From Salinibacillus xinjiangensis (GTDB lineage Bacteria > Bacillota > Bacilli > Bacillales > Alkalibacillaceae), in NCBI RefSeq assembly GCF_009649735.1, contig NZ_WJNH01000004.1, forward strand, positions 62,001-126,000: a stretch of DNA of 64,000 nt, read 5' to 3'. The notes beneath the pieces were generated by a model that saw only the letters and a program-made list of their open reading frames with translations, was not told the DNA's origin and made no database searches. How positions within the stretch are numbered: the first letter of the stretch is position 1; the number at the start of each line of letters is the position of its first letter. Of this stretch, positions 18,954 through 28,120 are shown in pieces. The position numbers and the translations under genes are program-made.

Positions 18954-18994
18954 AAAAAGGGCCGACCGCAATTAATGCTAGGTCGACCCTTTTT
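18954..18994. terminator. Bidirectional intrinsic terminator
   Basis: AAAAAGGGCCGACC (18954-18967) pairs with GGTCGACCCTTTTT (18981-18994) with one mismatch. It works in both directions and can end ywhD transcripts (stop at 19104). The rest of 18762-19103 shows nothing else I can name. Confidence 0.75.
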
Positions 18995-19103
18995 CTTGTC
19001 CTAGTAAACATGTAAACCCATGTGTACTTATTTTACAAAGTTCCAGTGAAAAGCACAAGATATTCAAAAAACGTTCACAATTCTTTCAAATTTTTCCTTC
19101 AGC

Positions 19104-19628
19104 CTATTCGTCAAAGGCTTTATGTACTTCTTCACGAGAATTATCCCACATGTCAGGATTGAATTCCTTTAGAAAATCACCTAAAACCTTTTTGGATTTA
19201 TCGTCCATGTGGTCAACAATCACTCTACCTTTAAGAGCCTTATCCATATGATTAACATGCTCAGGTAATAGCTTGTAGCCACGGCGAATTTCGCGATCTA
19301 CGACTAATTCACTTGCTGCCACACCGTAATAAAACGGACCTTTTTCATCCCTTTCTACGGTTGTCCATGCAATCCAATATAATTTTCCATTTGGGACTTC
19401 ATTGCGGTCTGGTAAAAACTTGATACGTTTTTCCACTACACTTCGGGCATGCATGGCTCCCATATCCACAAATGCCTTCTCCTCATTTGGATCTACAATG
19501 ATAGGCGATAAATTCTCAAGACTAAACGATCCACCTCCACTGTAGCCTGGGTGGCCATCTATTGGATCATCCTTCATTATTGTAAAGCTTTGGGTTTTCT
19601 TTGGTTCTTTTTTATCTGCCACTTCCAT
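19104..19628 (-). CDS. ywhD: YwhD family protein
   Basis: 174 residues, close to the B. subtilis YwhD length. A conserved soluble protein with a glycine-rich early segment (HPGYSGGGSFSLENLSPI) and a mixed alpha/beta remainder (GKLYWIAWTTVERDEKGPFYYG). No catalytic motif is apparent and the function is unknown. It lies between pbpG and ywhB, as in the B. subtilis ywh cluster, which supports orthology. AAGGAGGTTTAT precedes the start. Confidence 0.85.
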   Translation of the reverse strand: MEVADKKEPKKTQSFTIMKDDPIDGHPGYSGGGSFSLENLSPIIVDPNEEKAFVDMGAMHARSVVEKRIKFLPDRNEVPNGKLYWIAWTTVERDEKGPFYYGVAASELVVDREIRRGYKLLPEHVNHMDKALKGRVIVDHMDDKSKKVLGDFLKEFNPDMWDNSREEVHKAFDE

Positions 19629-19782
19629 AAACCTCCTTCAGTTGTTCAGGGAAAGTTTGATTATCATTTTAACATATTCCAACACCTAAACACATCTTCA
19701 ACGAATTCCCACTCGGACATACTTGGCTTTTTTAGAAAAGTGAAATAAACTGTAAATAACGTTAAATAAGGAGGGAATCACC

Positions 19783-19971
19783 ATGCCATATGTAAATGTC
19801 AAAATGCTAGAGGGTCGTTCTGAGGATCAGAAAAAGGCCTTAGTAGAAAAAGTAACTGATGCTGTTGTAGAGACCACAGGTGCCTCTAAAGAGAAAGTCG
19901 TTGTGTTTATTGAAGAAATGTCTAAGAATCATTACGCAGTCGCTGGTAAACGCTTAAGTGACGAAGATTAA
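19783..19971 (+). CDS. ywhB: 4-oxalocrotonate tautomerase family enzyme YwhB
   Basis: 62 residues, the exact size of the family. After methionine removal Pro1 (MPYVNVKMLEG) is the catalytic base. Arg39 of classical 4-OT is replaced around the FIEEMSKNHYAVAGKRLSDE segment, as in YwhB of B. subtilis, which has promiscuous tautomerase activity and forms hexamers. The physiological substrate is unknown. AAGGAGGGAATCACC precedes the ATG; a strong convergent terminator follows. Confidence 0.92.
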   Translation: MPYVNVKMLEGRSEDQKKALVEKVTDAVVETTGASKEKVVVFIEEMSKNHYAVAGKRLSDED

Positions 19972-19982
19972 TCTACATACTC

Positions 19983-20024
19983 AAAAAGGCCAAGCTCCTA
20001 AACTTATAGGAGATTGGCCTTTTC
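19983..20024. terminator. Bidirectional terminator between ywhB and the fused permease gene
   Basis: AAAAAGGCCAAGCTCCTA pairs with TAGGAGATTGGCCTTTT (one bulge), giving a stem of about 16 bp with A and T tracts on both sides. It serves both convergent genes. Confidence 0.9.
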
Positions 20025-20025
20025 A

Positions 20026-22086
20026 TCACTCTAGAGGAACCTCGCCATCCCGTCGATGCACCCAAACAAAGTCCTCGTCTGTTAAGGTTTCCTTTTTCAA
20101 CTGCTGGCGTTTCTGTTTCATTACACTCTTTCGTAATTTCCTTTTACTATAGACAACCCCAACTTTAACCTGTTGGACCTCTTTTACCCCCTGAATAATA
20201 AATTGCATGGCTATAATCGATAGCATAAATGCGATTAACACCCAGAGGATAATCCAATAACGATTGCCTGACATCGCATATGTGGTCGATCCGATTAATC
20301 CTGACCACTCATAGGTAATCGACCTTGGTGGATCGGGTGGATTTTCAAAGCTAACATTCGTCCCACCGAAGAAAAAGTTAAAGACTCCAAGGTGGATAAA
20401 AATGAGTAGTACCTGAATAAACTGCTGCCCGAAAACAATCGTCAACCTTGGACCAATGTGTGGAATGATGTGTTTCCATAAAACGTGAAATTTGCTTCCA
20501 CCTAATACCTTTGCACTCGTAATAAACTCTTTATTTAAGGTTTGCTTCATTTCATTACCAATTAAAACTGTAGTCAAAGGAACAACCAAAATCGTCAATA
20601 TAACGATTTCGATAATGATTCGCTCACTAAAGCTATAGGCAAATCCGACTCTTGTTTCCATTAAAATCGGAGCCAACAATAAATACGCAATAATGCTGAG
20701 CGGGAGAAAATGTGTGGAATCTACGAGTTTCTCAAGCCACTTTTGTCCCCTTGTATTTAAGTGAAATGCATAAAATGTACCCATCAGAAATCCAATCAAT
20801 ACACGAAGTAGCGCAATGGCAAGCGCAAAGATAAGCGTATACTTAGCCCCAATCACTATTTGGTCATAAAGGCTAAAGCCAAGCTTGTCAGACCCTAATA
20901 AAAAGGGTTCAGGTGGTGCATGAGGTGGAGCTGATTTTATTGTCGCTCCATCCTCCTCATATACGATTCTCTCCTGGTCTACATGATTATCAGTCGTGAT
21001 GGAATAAAGAGCACTATAGACAATTAAACCGATAAAAAATAGACTACCAATCGCAAATTTAATATTTTTCATATGAACAAAAAATACTTTCAATGGATAA
21101 ACCATAAGCAGCCGTGGTTTACGAATTTGCTTGATGGACCTACCAAAGCCTTCTATGAAATTTCGTAAACTGACTAACGGCTGAATGGCTTGAACCCTAC
21201 GCCATCTACTTCTCTTTTGACCAATCACTTTGCCATAGACTCGTTCTTCTTCTAACCAAACATCAATGAACTGGTAAAAAACAAAAAACGGTGTAAACAG
21301 CATGATGAGGGAAACAGCTATCGTAATCGGGTCGAACCCCTCGACCATATAGAAGGTCAATCCTTCTATACTAAAGATTCTCTCAATGATAAATTGGCTT
21401 GATAAGGTTCCCCATAAAATAACTTTTGAATGATAAAAAGCACTCGGCGTAATGTTTTTTAAAATATGCCGTAAAATGATGGCCTTACGTTTGATCCCTT
21501 TGCTCTCTGCGAATACTACATAGTCTTTCAAAAATTCCTCCTCTACCATTAGGAGCAGCACTTTGAACAAAGACACCATTGGCAAAATGGCGAGTGTAAT
21601 GATAGGGGCTAAATAAATCTTTGAATCCATATAGGTTGCAATGCTAAAAATCTTGACTCCTGTTGCCTTATAAATATAAATGACTAGCATTTGTAAGAGA
21701 ATGGCAACAATAAGGTCTGGTACAGATTCCAGCAAATCAAGCAAACGTTTGATTGGATTTAACAGTACTTTCGGTAAAAAGTTTGCAACAAAAGCAAAAA
21801 TAAAAGCTATTAGGAAACCTAGCAATAGGGCACCAAGTAATATTTGCATCGAATAAATAAACGGGTCCCACAAGACATCAAGCAAAGGAAATTCCTTCGG
21901 CGGGCGCCCTGCTATGTACACCCATGAATCAGGGTTAACGAACTGTTTGAAAAACTGACTTAAATCGATAAAGTAACCTTTGATGTCAGTTAATCCTCGA
22001 GTTTGAAACACCTGAGGCATAATACTAATACACAATATGCCAACGATTCCTAATATGTAATAAATGAATGGTTTGATAAATTTCAT
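20026..22086 (-). CDS. Fused DppB-DppC-type ABC transporter permease, orphan
   Basis: 686 residues, about the sum of two permeases. The N-terminal half (1-280) looks like DppB/OppB and ends in a cytosolic loop; the C-terminal half (from about 335) looks like DppC/OppC, with its own N-terminal helix, an extracytoplasmic proline-rich stretch (APPEPFLLGSDKLGFS) and a second permease core. Each half has an EAA-type loop (VFAESKGIKRKAIILRHIL and ITSAKVLGGSKFHVLWKHI) for contacting an ATPase. Peptide or nickel permeases are normally two separate genes next to a binding protein and ATPases; none are nearby. The C-terminal tail is basic and glutamine-rich. Substrate unknown. Confidence 0.8.
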   Translation of the reverse strand: MKFIKPFIYYILGIVGILCISIMPQVFQTRGLTDIKGYFIDLSQFFKQFVNPDSWVYIAGRPPKEFPLLDVLWDPFIYSMQILLGALLLGFLIAFIFAFVANFLPKVLLNPIKRLLDLLESVPDLIVAILLQMLVIYIYKATGVKIFSIATYMDSKIYLAPIITLAILPMVSLFKVLLLMVEEEFLKDYVVFAESKGIKRKAIILRHILKNITPSAFYHSKVILWGTLSSQFIIERIFSIEGLTFYMVEGFDPITIAVSLIMLFTPFFVFYQFIDVWLEEERVYGKVIGQKRSRWRRVQAIQPLVSLRNFIEGFGRSIKQIRKPRLLMVYPLKVFFVHMKNIKFAIGSLFFIGLIVYSALYSITTDNHVDQERIVYEEDGATIKSAPPHAPPEPFLLGSDKLGFSLYDQIVIGAKYTLIFALAIALLRVLIGFLMGTFYAFHLNTRGQKWLEKLVDSTHFLPLSIIAYLLLAPILMETRVGFAYSFSERIIIEIVILTILVVPLTTVLIGNEMKQTLNKEFITSAKVLGGSKFHVLWKHIIPHIGPRLTIVFGQQFIQVLLIFIHLGVFNFFFGGTNVSFENPPDPPRSITYEWSGLIGSTTYAMSGNRYWIILWVLIAFMLSIIAMQFIIQGVKEVQQVKVGVVYSKRKLRKSVMKQKRQQLKKETLTDEDFVWVHRRDGEVPLE

Positions 22087-22238
22087 AAGTCCACCCCTAG
22101 TAGCATTTTCTTATATACAATAGACGGATGATGTGAGTCTTTTGTTTCAGTATTATTTAAACTTTCTGATATTTCCGGGTGTAATTTTGCTTAAGCTACA
22201 GGTGTTAATCGAGAGGTGACTAGTAAAACTAGCTGAGA

Positions 22239-22372
22239 CTTTAGCATTAATCCTTGTTCTTCAGCTTGTCTGCAGTAAACTCAAGCGTACCTGTGACAAG
22301 CTTCAGCATAATCGGAGACCTTTAGCAAAACACGTTAAATCTTCAGCATTTTCCCGGTTCTCTTTAGCCCAA
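22239..22372 (-). repeat. Phased GCTRAAG repeat array, locus A2 (inverted)
   Basis: Read on the plus strand the cores are CTTTAGC or CTTCAGC at 22239, 22259, 22280 (CTCAAGC), 22301, 22320, 22341 and 22362, with steps 20, 21, 21, 19, 21, 21. On the minus strand this is 21, 21, 19, 21, 21, 20, the same layout as the plus-oriented loci. Decayed TTTAGC/CTCAGC copies continue to about 22410. It occupies the 394-bp gap between ywgA and the fused permease gene. Confidence 0.8.
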
Positions 22373-22433
22373 GCACTCAGCGCCATTTTTAGCCAAACAC
22401 CAAGCCAGCATCAGGCTCAGTCCTCACAAGATG

Positions 22434-22470
22434 AGAAAAAATCCACCCCTTCCTCATCTCCGGGTGGATT
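22434..22470 (-). terminator. Intrinsic terminator of ywfO-ywgA
   Basis: On the minus strand AATCCACCC pairs with GGGTGGATT, followed by TTTTTCTC. It lies 10 bp past the ywgA stop. Confidence 0.88.
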
Positions 22471-22480
22471 CCTTCATCTT

Positions 22481-22981
22481 TTAATGCTGAATACCCATAT
22501 CGCCAATAAAGTTCCAAGCCTGCTGCAGCTCTTCGCTCGTATAATTCTGTTTCTTCTTCACGGTTAGCACTTTTTCTTCTACTTCCTCTTTCGGCATCCC
22601 TTCAAAGAACAGCATCGTGGAAACGAGCTCTAGAAACCGGGAGCTTGTCTCACTCATTTTTTCAATATGTTCATCCATATTCGGCATATCTAGGTTGTAG
22701 TGATCCAAAAACTTTTCGCCCTCACCTGTTAGGGTGTAACGATATTGATAGTAGCCACTTTTCTTTTCCTTTTCTTCCTGTAAAAATCCGAGATTGATAA
22801 GTTCTTGCACTCTTAAAGTTAGCTCTTCGGAATAAGGACCATAGAAGTGAAACTGATATCGTTCCGAAAAAGGAAACTGACACTTTTTTAAGATGTAGAT
22901 CATCTTTTGCAATCTTTTTCTGCCCACAAGCTCCTTGCACTCAGAAAAGAACGTAATTAATTTGGCATGTTCCTGTAACAC
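22481..22981 (-). CDS. ywgA: YwgA family protein
   Basis: 166 residues, all helical and charged. The segment ELVGRKRLQKMIYILKKC suggests a winged-helix-like fold, as often predicted for this family; no signal peptide or membrane helix is present. Function unknown. It follows ywfO by 13 bp in a two-gene operon ending at a terminator; the same neighbours occur in B. subtilis, which supports the name. Confidence 0.82.
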   Translation of the reverse strand: MLQEHAKLITFFSECKELVGRKRLQKMIYILKKCQFPFSERYQFHFYGPYSEELTLRVQELINLGFLQEEKEKKSGYYQYRYTLTGEGEKFLDHYNLDMPNMDEHIEKMSETSSRFLELVSTMLFFEGMPKEEVEEKVLTVKKKQNYTSEELQQAWNFIGDMGIQH

Positions 22982-22994
22982 AATTGGTCAACTC

Positions 22995-24290
22995 CTATCC
23001 CTCTAAAATCTCCAAAATACGTTTTTTAATATGACTATCATCAGATAAGGCTTCGATAAAATCAGATGGAAAATAAAGTTTGTGATCCGTACGTTTTTTG
23101 CCTGAAATCGCCTCAACGATATCGGACTCGCGGGAAAGCTCTCTTAATTCATCGTTTTTCATCACCAAATGAATCGGCAAACGTTCCTCATCCTCACCCG
23201 GGCGGTAAAAATCGTACGGTAGATCTGACGATGAATCCACTTCTAAATAATAATCTGGATTTATTCCCGCTTCTGTAAAGAGCTTATGTAGCTCCATCCA
23301 CTGCTCAAATTGATGGTTCGGATTAAATTCAATATATTTAAATAAGTGCCTATTGACGAATCGATTACATAAATCACTCAAAATCTCATCGTCTTCATCC
23401 TTCCAAATTTGGAAATAATACATGACGATCGATTCATCTAGCTTTAAGTAATCCTCAAGGGTTGGTGCCTCCTTGAAGAAGGATTCAAAATGAAGCGGGG
23501 CAAGTTTGAATTTGTAATTTTGCTCATACAAATGCTTTGCTCGGTGTAAAATTTTCGTCAAAATAACCTCCGAGCTTCTCGTCACAGGGTGGAAATAAAC
23601 CTGCCAGTACATTTGGTAGCGACTCATGATGTAATCTTCAACGGCGTGCATTCCTGTTGCTTTAATGACAACCTGTTCATCCATAGGCCGCATCACTCTG
23701 AGTATGCGTTCCATATCAAAATGCCCATAGCTAACCCCAGTAAAATAGGCGTCCCGCTGCAAATAATCCATACGGTCCGCATCAATTTGACTAGAAATGA
23801 TACTCACAACAAGCTTATTAGAGTAGGTCTTACCAATCACATCGGCAACGTTTTGCGGAAATTTAGGATCCACACGCTTTAAAATACGATTTACGCTCGT
23901 ATCCCCCAAAATAATTTCACGCGTGTAGTCCTCGTGATCGAGATTAAATACCTTTTCGAACGAATGTGAGTATGGTCCATGTCCCAAATCGTGTAATAAA
24001 CCAGCTGTTAAACATAAAAGACGCTCATCTTCATTCCAATCCGGATGCTCTTTAAAGTTCTCTAGTATCCTTCTCACAATTTCATAGACTCCAAGGGAAT
24101 GGTTGAAACGACTGTGTTCCGCTCCATGAAATGTATAAAAAGAAGTGCCTAGCTGTTTAATTCTTCTCAGTCTCTGAAACTCAGGGGTACCAATTAAATC
24201 CCAAATCACACGATCTCGTACATGAACATAACGGTGTACAGGGTCTTTGAAGACTTTTTCTTCCCTTAGCTGCTCGCTCTGATACGACAT
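22995..24290 (-). CDS. ywfO: HD-domain phosphohydrolase YwfO (dNTPase-like)
   Basis: 431 residues. The metal-binding HD motif appears as HSRFNHSLGVYE, then LLHDLGHGPYSHSFE, and DADRMDYLQRD further on, the H...HD...D set of SAMHD1/dGTPase-like enzymes. B. subtilis YwfO has been described as a (d)NTP triphosphohydrolase. The protein is soluble and probably multimeric. It is transcribed divergently from lipL and heads the operon with ywgA. Confidence 0.87.
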   Translation of the reverse strand: MSYQSEQLREEKVFKDPVHRYVHVRDRVIWDLIGTPEFQRLRRIKQLGTSFYTFHGAEHSRFNHSLGVYEIVRRILENFKEHPDWNEDERLLCLTAGLLHDLGHGPYSHSFEKVFNLDHEDYTREIILGDTSVNRILKRVDPKFPQNVADVIGKTYSNKLVVSIISSQIDADRMDYLQRDAYFTGVSYGHFDMERILRVMRPMDEQVVIKATGMHAVEDYIMSRYQMYWQVYFHPVTRSSEVILTKILHRAKHLYEQNYKFKLAPLHFESFFKEAPTLEDYLKLDESIVMYYFQIWKDEDDEILSDLCNRFVNRHLFKYIEFNPNHQFEQWMELHKLFTEAGINPDYYLEVDSSSDLPYDFYRPGEDEERLPIHLVMKNDELRELSRESDIVEAISGKKRTDHKLYFPSDFIEALSDDSHIKKRILEILEG

Positions 24291-24394
24291 TTTTCCCGAC
24301 CTTTCCGCATTAGATTCCGTTTAACTTTGTTTTATTATATAAAATTTATCGTCAAAAAAACACCTTGACTTTTTCAGGTGTTGACAAATTTCGT

Positions 24395-24503
24395 GCGCAA
24401 TTGCGCTTATTCTAAGGTGTTGGTTCATAAAAAAATTTTTGTGACTAATTCTAAGTGTAGTTGATTACCCATCATTCTTACAAGCCTAATATTTTGCTAT
24501 AAT
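24395..24503 (+). promoter_or_regulatory. lipL promoter region with a 12-bp palindrome
   Basis: A TATAAT -10 lies at 24498-24503, 35 bp before the ATG, with only a weak -35. About 90 bp upstream, between the divergent ywfO and lipL genes, is the perfect palindrome GCGCAATTGCGC (24395-24406), possibly an operator for either gene. The rest of the 247-bp gap shows only an imperfect ACACCT/AGGTGT hairpin near 24360. Confidence 0.4.
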
Positions 24504-24537
24504 AGAATAGTTAGATTGACATAAAGGAGAACAGAAC

Positions 24538-25368
24538 ATGAAGGATCTTCATCCTATATTACATTTTGATCAAGTCCGATTTTTAGATCAATCCAATTTC
24601 ATTCATATACCCGCCATGCAATCCTTCGCGACTGATGACGCCCTTTGCCTGTCTGTTAGTGAAGGGATTTCGACTCCTACAGCACGATTATGGGTGCATG
24701 ACCGCACGATTGTACTCGGGATTCCTGACAGCCGTCTCCCCCATTTGCAAGAGGGAATCAAATTTTTACAGGCTAATGGATATCAGATAGTGGTAAGGAA
24801 TTCAGGTGGTTTAGCTGTAGTTCTTGATCCTGGCATCTTAAACCTTTCACTCATTTTTCCGACTGGAAAGAAGCTCGGCATCCACGATGGGTATGAAGCC
24901 ATGGTCTCGTTTGTGAAGGAGTTGTTTATGCCTGAGCAGGTGAATATTGAGGCCTATGAAGTCGTAGGGTCCTATTGCCCTGGGGATTACGACCTCAGTA
25001 TTAACGGGAAAAAATTTGCTGGCATTTCCCAACGACGGGTCAAAGACGGAACTGCAGTCCAAATCTACATGTGTGTGGATGGTTCCGGTTCAGAACGGGC
25101 AGCACTCGTTCAACAGTTTTATGAAAAAGGATTACAGGGTGAATCGTCTCGTTTCACCTACCCTGATATTCAACCAGATTCAATGGCATCTTTGAGCGAA
25201 TTACTCGGAAAACCAATAACAGTTGAGGACATTCGGAATCGTATTTTATATAAATTAAATGAAATATCTAATACCATCAAAACAGAACCCTTAAATGACC
25301 AGGAGTTAGTCTGGTTCGAGAAGCGACTTGAACAGATGGTGGAGAGAAATGAAAAAGTGTTTGGATAA
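24538..25368 (+). CDS. lipL: Octanoyl-[GcvH]:protein N-octanoyltransferase
   Basis: 276 residues of the biotin/lipoate ligase-transferase fold. RNSGGLAVVLDPGILN forms the substrate pocket, Cys147 (GSYCPGDYDLSINGKKF) is the acyl-carrying nucleophile and Lys159 lies in the conserved GKKFAG turn, as in B. subtilis LipL (YwfL). It moves octanoyl groups from GcvH to the E2 subunits of 2-oxoacid dehydrogenases. AAAGGAGAACAGAAC precedes the ATG. The location beside pta and hemQ matches B. subtilis. LipM and LipA are encoded at 55-57 kb. Confidence 0.93.
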   Translation: MKDLHPILHFDQVRFLDQSNFIHIPAMQSFATDDALCLSVSEGISTPTARLWVHDRTIVLGIPDSRLPHLQEGIKFLQANGYQIVVRNSGGLAVVLDPGILNLSLIFPTGKKLGIHDGYEAMVSFVKELFMPEQVNIEAYEVVGSYCPGDYDLSINGKKFAGISQRRVKDGTAVQIYMCVDGSGSERAALVQQFYEKGLQGESSRFTYPDIQPDSMASLSELLGKPITVEDIRNRILYKLNEISNTIKTEPLNDQELVWFEKRLEQMVERNEKVFG

Positions 25369-25418
25369 AAAAAGGGTGCAAGCAAATGTTGAAAAACAAA
25401 TTGCTTACACCTTTTTTG
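25366..25418. terminator. Bidirectional terminator between lipL and pta
   Basis: AAAAAAAGGGTGCAAGCAA pairs with TTGCTTACACCTTTTTT (one mismatch), with A/T tracts on both sides. It ends both convergent genes. Confidence 0.9.
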
Positions 25419-25420
25419 TA

Positions 25421-26395
25421 TTATCCTATAGATTGAGCCGCCGTAATAATGGATAGCTTATAAACATCATCGGCACTACAGCCTCTTGACAGGTCGTTCA
25501 CAGGCTGATTAAGTCCCTGCAAAATTGGACCCACCGCATCAAAGTTACCCAAACGTTGTGCAATTTTATAGCCAATATTTCCTGCTTCTAAGCTTGGGAA
25601 AATAAACGTATTGGCATCTCCTTGGATTGGAGAATCTGGTGCCTTTTTTTTCGCAACAGACGAAACAAAGGCTGCATCAAACTGGAACTCACCATCTACC
25701 ACAAGATCAGCATTCTTTTCCTTGGCTAGTTGAATGGCATTTTCCACTTTTTCTGTTTCCTCAGATTTAGCTGATCCCTTCGTAGAGAAGCTTAGCATCG
25801 CGACACGTGGGTCAATATCAAATAGCTTAGCTGTTTGTGCACTTTCTACCGCAATTTCTGCTAGATCCTCACTGTTTGGTGCGATGTTTATAGCACAATC
25901 AGCGAACACATACTTTTCATCATCGCGCACCATAATGAATACTCCGGAAGTCTTTTTAATTCCTTCCTTCGTTTTAATGATTTGTAGGGCTGGGCGCACG
26001 GTATCTGCTGTTGAATGAGCCGCACCACTGACTAGACCATCCGCTTCATTCATATAGACAAGCATTGTTCCGAAGTAATTTTCATCCTTCAAAACAGTAC
26101 GTGCTTTCTCTTCTGTTGCCTTCCCTTTTCTTCTCTCCACAAAGGCATTGACCATGTCATCAAATTTGTCATAGTTCTCTGGGTCTACGATTTGACAATT
26201 GTCCACATTGACATTAAGCTGCTCTGCTTTCTGTTTTACTTCATCCGCATTTCCGATTAGTACAGGCGTAACAACACCTTCCTCAGAAAGTTTACCTGCA
26301 GCTTCAATAACACGTTCATCGGAAGCTTCAGGCAATACGATTTTTCTATCATTATTATGTAATTTTTCTTTTAAGGTTGTAAACAGATCACTCAT
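25421..26395 (-). CDS. pta: Phosphate acetyltransferase
   Basis: 324 residues from the ATG at 26395 (MSDLFTTLKEKL), which has AGGAGGG 6 bp upstream; the open frame extends to an ATG at 26419 overlapping the ribosome site. Typical Pta features: VLPEASDERVIEAA, SGAAHSTADTVRPALQ and the C-terminal NDLSRGCSADDVYKL. It converts acetyl-CoA and phosphate to acetyl phosphate in overflow metabolism. B. subtilis Pta is 323 residues and lies in the same place. Confidence 0.96.
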   Translation of the reverse strand: MSDLFTTLKEKLHNNDRKIVLPEASDERVIEAAGKLSEEGVVTPVLIGNADEVKQKAEQLNVNVDNCQIVDPENYDKFDDMVNAFVERRKGKATEEKARTVLKDENYFGTMLVYMNEADGLVSGAAHSTADTVRPALQIIKTKEGIKKTSGVFIMVRDDEKYVFADCAINIAPNSEDLAEIAVESAQTAKLFDIDPRVAMLSFSTKGSAKSEETEKVENAIQLAKEKNADLVVDGEFQFDAAFVSSVAKKKAPDSPIQGDANTFIFPSLEAGNIGYKIAQRLGNFDAVGPILQGLNQPVNDLSRGCSADDVYKLSIITAAQSIG

Positions 26396-26656
26396 GGGTT
26401 TCCCTCCTAAAATCTGCATCTGTTATATATTTTAACCTATTTGCTGTATTAATGAAATCATTTTGCTATATCCCATATCCTTCCAGCTATCCCTTCTTAC
26501 TATTCCCTGTTTGATGTATTTTAATGACTAGAGGATTCTAATCACTTTGTACACAAATTTGTCGTATTTACAGCGTGTTTATGTTTTTAATATTGCCAAT
26601 AACTTGTGTTATATTAAACATGGAAAGTATGTACGAAGGAAAAAGGAGCGATATAG

Positions 26657-27400
26657 ATGAGTGAAGCAGTTGAAACCTTAGATGGCTGGTATTGCCTGCA
26701 TGATTTCCGTACCATTAATTGGGCGGCATGGAAAGAGGCATCTGCTACAGAACGCGAACTAGCCCTTGCAGAACTTAGAAATGAATATGAAAAATGGCAG
26801 GAAAGGGAGCAAATCAAATTAGGTAGCTTTGGCGTTTATTCCATTGTTGGTCAAAAAGCTGACCTCATGTTTATGCACCTTCGACCAACTATGGAAGAAT
26901 TAAATGAAATCGAAACTGCCTTTAATAAAACCAAATTTGCCGAATTTACTGAGCCTGTATACTCATATGTTTCCGTTGTAGAGTTATCCTCTTACATGGC
27001 AAAGGATAAAGATCCAGAAACGGACCCTGAGATTCAAGCAAGGTTAAAGCCGATTTTACCAAAATGGAATCATGTTTGTTTCTATCCAATGGACAAGCGT
27101 CGTGAAGGGAATGATAACTGGTATTCTCTTTCTATGGAAGAGCGCGGTAAGCTCATGTACGCTCACGGAAAAACTGGCCGTAAGTATGCTGGTAAAGTAC
27201 GCCAGATTATTACTGGGTCCGTTGGCTTTGACGATTGGGAATGGGGCGTCACTTTATTTGCACATGATGTACTACAGTTCAAAAAATTGATTTATGAAAT
27301 GCGCTTTGATGAAGTAAGTGCACGATTTGCTGAATTTGGTTCCTTCTATGTGGGCCACCGCAAAACATTTGATGAGCTTGTACCCTTGCTTCATGTGTAA
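26657..27400 (+). CDS. hemQ: Coproheme decarboxylase (HemQ/ChdC)
   Basis: 247 residues of the chlorite-dismutase-like fold. Tyr143 in [15 protein letters not shown] corresponds to the reactive tyrosine, and His170 in [15 protein letters not shown] to the proximal heme ligand. It decarboxylates coproheme to protoheme with peroxide, the last step of the coproporphyrin-dependent heme pathway of Gram-positive bacteria. AAAAAGGAGCG precedes the ATG. Monocistronic between pta (divergent) and a terminator; same order as B. subtilis ywfI. Confidence 0.95.
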   Translation: MSEAVETLDGWYCLHDFRTINWAAWKEASATERELALAELRNEYEKWQEREQIKLGSFGVYSIVGQKADLMFMHLRPTMEELNEIETAFNKTKFAEFTEPVYSYVSVVELSSYMAKDKDPETDPEIQARLKPILPKWNHVCFYPMDKRREGNDNWYSLSMEERGKLMYAHGKTGRKYAGKVRQIITGSVGFDDWEWGVTLFAHDVLQFKKLIYEMRFDEVSARFAEFGSFYVGHRKTFDELVPLLHV

Positions 27401-27421
27401 AAAATTCAACTAAATAAGTTC

Positions 27422-27464
27422 TAAAAATCCTATGTTTACATATGTTGAACATAGGGTTTTTTTA
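27422..27464 (+). terminator. Intrinsic terminator of hemQ
   Basis: AAAAATCCTATGTT pairs with AACATAGGGTTTTTTT, 22 bp past the hemQ stop. Confidence 0.9.
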
Positions 27465-27680
27465 TGATTCCTCTTTGCATCCTCATGCATATCCCACGTT
27501 ATGAAGCATATAAATTTTATAGGTAAAGGTATATTTTTTTGGAACTTTCACCCATTTTACGACATAGACTAAGGTGTAATGTCTATTAGGCATATATGGA
27601 TTAGACCATGAGAGGAACCCCTATTGAAGCTGGTTTGAAAAATCACGAACACTTAGCCTAGGTAAAGTGAGGTGATCTAT

Positions 27681-28103
27681 TTGGCAGTGATTCCCTTTAC
27701 TGCTGCAGGTCAAAAATTATTAGCAAGACTAATGCGTGCTGAGGCTGAAGGTGATGGGCAGCTAGGGATGTTAATGGTTGGAAATACCGGGGTCAACCGT
27801 GTACGTGCTGATTGCCTGGATTTTAAAGACATACGCACCATAAATGACATGGTGTACCAATCACCTGGTGGCTTTGAAGCAACACAGAAAAGTTATTTTT
27901 ATCAAAGAGCTAGAAGTAAAGATTTAGATTTAGCCCTTAAAGTATTAAGAGGAAGACGGGAACATCCCGCTACCAATTCTTTATGGTTTTTCATGCCTGA
28001 AGGAAGCTGTCCGGCACAGTGGTTTGGACAGTGGAACACAGGTAGATATAAATCCCATTGTTTCTTTTCACCTACTCAATCAGAATGTCCAACTGTATTT
28101 TAG
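27681..28103 (+). CDS. cwlJ: Spore germination cell-wall hydrolase CwlJ
   Basis: 140 residues from the TTG at 27681 (LAVIPFTAAGQ), chosen because GAGGTG lies 6 bp upstream; a GTG at 27672 overlaps that site. The hydrolase_2/SleB-like catalytic domain is complete: RLMRAEAEGDGQLGM with the catalytic glutamate, GNTGVNR, SYFYQRA and SLWFFMPEGSCPAQW. CwlJ degrades cortex peptidoglycan during germination and is activated by Ca-dipicolinate. gerQ, needed for CwlJ localisation in the coat, begins 17 bp after it. The 280-bp gap upstream contains a CATATATG, perhaps a sporulation-sigma -10. Confidence 0.93.
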   Translation: MAVIPFTAAGQKLLARLMRAEAEGDGQLGMLMVGNTGVNRVRADCLDFKDIRTINDMVYQSPGGFEATQKSYFYQRARSKDLDLALKVLRGRREHPATNSLWFFMPEGSCPAQWFGQWNTGRYKSHCFFSPTQSECPTVF

Positions 28104-28120
28104 AAAGGAGTGTCCATGTA

